From Bacteroidales bacterium (lineage in GTDB: Bacteria > Bacteroidota > Bacteroidia > Bacteroidales > UBA932): a stretch of 34,846 nt of DNA. Each line of letters begins with the position of its first letter. The first letter of the stretch is position 1. Where the stretch lies: the NCBI GenBank assembly GCA_004555145.1, contig SFJB01000003.1:1-34846 (forward strand), written 5' to 3'. Positions 33,060-34,846 of the stretch are shown one piece after another. Under the pieces are notes generated by a model, which searched no databases, was not told the DNA's origin, and worked only from the letters and a program-made list of their open reading frames with translations. Made by a program: the position numbers and the translations under genes.

Positions 33060-34846
33060 ATGACTATTTTTCAACAGATTGCGGCTTCAGGTTTCAGAAC
33101 CGTCGACCTCATCATCGTCCTCGTCTACCTTGCCGTACTCATCTTCCTCGGGCTCTTCCTCGGCCGTAACAAAAAAGGTCAGGAAAAGAGCGCCAATGAT
33201 TACTTCCTCGCAGGAAACACCCTTACCTGGTGGGCTGTTGGCGCTTCGCTGATTGCTGCCAACATTTCCGCTGAGCAGTTCATCGGAATGTCCGGGACCA
33301 GCTATGCTGACGGAATAGCCACCGCAGCCTACGAACTTATGGCTGCCGTAACCCTCATAGTCATAGGTAAATTCCTGCTTCCTGTGATGCTGAAGCGTAA
33401 GATTTTCACCATTCCCCAGTTCCTGCGCGAACGCTACAATGACGGTGTGGGACTCGCTTTTTCGGTACTCTGGCTCTTCCTCTACGTATTCGTGAACCTG
33501 ACTTCCGTTGCTTGGCTCGGTTCCCTTGCAATCGAACAGATTCTCGGTCTCCAGGGGGCCACGCTGGTAATCGGGGACTTCTCCGTGTCAATGAGGATGG
33601 TTATTGTCCTTGCCCTGTACGTCATCGCCGGAATCTATTCCATCTACGGCGGTCTTGCTTCCGTGGCGTGGACTGACGTGCTTCAGGTCGTGTTCCTGGT
33701 TGGCGGTGGCCTTGTCACCGCAATCTTCGCGCTAAGCGCTGTGGGCGGCGGTGAGGGTATTCTTGCCGGTCTGAACAATATTTTCACCGACCTTACTTCC
33801 GGAGAGCACCTCAATGACAGCCATCTTCACCTGGTAATCCAGCAGAGCCACGGCGAGAGCGCGTTTGCGAATGTGCCGGGTATTGCTGCCGTGGTCGGCG
33901 GCGTATGGCTGACAAACCTCGGTTACTGGGGCTTCAACCAGTACATCATACAGAAGGGCCTTGCTGCCAAGAGCATCAGCGAAGCCCAGAAGGGTCTCGT
34001 GTTCGCCGGCTTCCTGAAGATATTGGTTCCTTTCATCGTATGCCTTCCCGGCATCTGCGCATACTACATCTCCCTGCATCCTGAGATAATGTCCGGTCTC
34101 CAGGGCTCCATCAACGTCTCCGATGACGCATATCCTTGGCTCGTGCGCAACTTCACCCCGGTGGGCGTGAAAGGCATTACCTTCGCTGCCCTTGCCGCAG
34201 CCGTCATATCTTCTCTCGCGTCCATGTTCAACAGTACTTCCACTCTCTTCACAATGGATATCTACAAGAAGTACATCAAGAAGAATGCTTCAGACAAGAG
34301 TCTCGTGAAAGTGGGACGCCTTACTTCCCTCTGCGCGCTCGTGATTGCTGCCATCGCAGTAGAGCCTCTGCTCGGCGGTCTCGACCAGGCCTTCCAGTAC
34401 ATTCAGGAATACTCAGGATTCATATATCCGGGTATCGTGGTGGTATTCGGTCTCGGTCTGCTCTGGAGGCGCGCTTCCAGCAGGGCAGCCGTATGGACTG
34501 CAATCATTACCATCCCTCTCGGAGTGCTCTTCAAGATATTCCTGGGCGGAGTGCCGTTCCAGCTTCGTGCTGGCTACATTTTCATCATACTCGTCGTCTT
34601 CTTCATTATCATGTCCCTGCTGGACAAGAAGTACGTTTCTTGCGAGCTGCCTGAGCAGAAGGACCGCGAGGCTATGGTGAAGTGGGCCAGGATACTTGGC
34701 GGAGCCGGTGCATTTTTCATCCTCGTTGCGGCTGTCGTGGTCATCTGGGGAGCCTGTCTTCCTGAATCTGCGACTCCGGAGAATCATTTCATCGCTTATC
34801 TGAACGATATAGGTTTCCAGGCCTTCTTCTTCTTCGGAGCCCTCGT
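33060..34846 (+). CDS. Sodium/sugar symporter (SSS family, SGLT-like), partial at the window end
   Basis: Translation from the ATG at 33060 gives about 595 residues with no stop before the window edge, so the C terminus is missing. The protein is a multi-helix SSS transporter: VDLIIVLVYLAVLIFLGLF begins the first helix, and SANDYFLAGNTLTWWAVGASLIAANISAEQFIGMSG is the characteristic helix-1/2 region of SGLT-like proteins. GGLASVAWTDVLQVV and the late SSLASMFNSTSTLFTMDIYKK motif are also family hallmarks; the latter surrounds the Na+ site. It should take up a sugar with Na+ across the inner membrane. The gene lies 12 bases after the epimerase and is probably co-transcribed with it. Confidence 0.93.
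   Translation, partial: MTIFQQIAASGFRTVDLIIVLVYLAVLIFLGLFLGRNKKGQEKSANDYFLAGNTLTWWAVGASLIAANISAEQFIGMSGTSYADGIATAAYELMAAVTLIVIGKFLLPVMLKRKIFTIPQFLRERYNDGVGLAFSVLWLFLYVFVNLTSVAWLGSLAIEQILGLQGATLVIGDFSVSMRMVIVLALYVIAGIYSIYGGLASVAWTDVLQVVFLVGGGLVTAIFALSAVGGGEGILAGLNNIFTDLTSGEHLNDSHLHLVIQQSHGESAFANVPGIAAVVGGVWLTNLGYWGFNQYIIQKGLAAKSISEAQKGLVFAGFLKILVPFIVCLPGICAYYISLHPEIMSGLQGSINVSDDAYPWLVRNFTPVGVKGITFAALAAAVISSLASMFNSTSTLFTMDIYKKYIKKNASDKSLVKVGRLTSLCALVIAAIAVEPLLGGLDQAFQYIQEYSGFIYPGIVVVFGLGLLWRRASSRAAVWTAIITIPLGVLFKIFLGGVPFQLRAGYIFIILVVFFIIMSLLDKKYVSCELPEQKDREAMVKWARILGGAGAFFILVAAVVVIWGACLPESATPENHFIAYLNDIGFQAFFFFGAL

Overview
The window looks like a chromosomal segment of a gut- or rumen-type Bacteroidota (Bacteroidales-like) bacterium. 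The support is a recurrent Bacteroidota promoter of the form TTTG-N19/20-TAnnTTTG, no strong Shine-Dalgarno sequences, a TonB-family outer membrane barrel with a carboxypeptidase-regulatory-like domain, many lipoproteins with short lipobox signals, and family combinations typical of that phylum (coaD plus a TlpA/DUF5106-like protein; HU, a tiny COX24-like basic protein, then RNase E/G). The genus cannot be fixed from the sequence alone.

Layout. 1-244: noncoding apart from what looks like a decayed ABC-transporter tail on the minus strand. 245-3735: a GH3 beta-glucosidase lipoprotein and a secreted CE1-type esterase, closed by a strong terminator. 3757-4668 (-): a DMT/EamA exporter. 4813-13156: one promoter followed by five tightly packed genes, namely a zinc-ribbon protein, a membrane-anchored Ser/Thr kinase, a four-module AAA+ ATPase with a zinc ribbon, a zinc-ribbon/FHA protein and a PP2C phosphatase. 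This is the most unusual part of the window. 13171-15168 (-): dipeptidyl peptidase III. 15228-17854: rplU, rpmA, serS and ruvC (TTG start). 17883-20843: a large outer membrane beta-barrel protein. 20877-24966: lysE-family exporter, PASTA protein, rluD and lnt, a translationally coupled operon. 24963-25631 (-): ung. 25686-27188: coaD, a thioredoxin-like secreted protein and a ribbon-helix-helix protein. 27185-29587 (-): lon. 29784-31794: HU, a 29-residue COX24-like protein and RNase E/G. 31953 to the end: a secreted aldose 1-epimerase and a sodium/sugar symporter cut by the window edge.

How the genes work together. The two ends handle sugars: plant-glycoside hydrolysis and deesterification on the left, mutarotation and Na+-coupled uptake on the right. 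The middle is mostly housekeeping. The 8.3-kb kinase/phosphatase/FHA/AAA+ island contains a protein-phosphorylation writer, eraser and reader plus an ATP-driven remodeller. Zinc ribbons recur in three of the five proteins, which suggests a shared docking surface or complex. I see no type VI or type VII secretion genes, no TerD/vWA genes and no mobile-element hallmarks beside it, so its function is open. No tRNA, rRNA, CRISPR array or intact insertion sequence was found.
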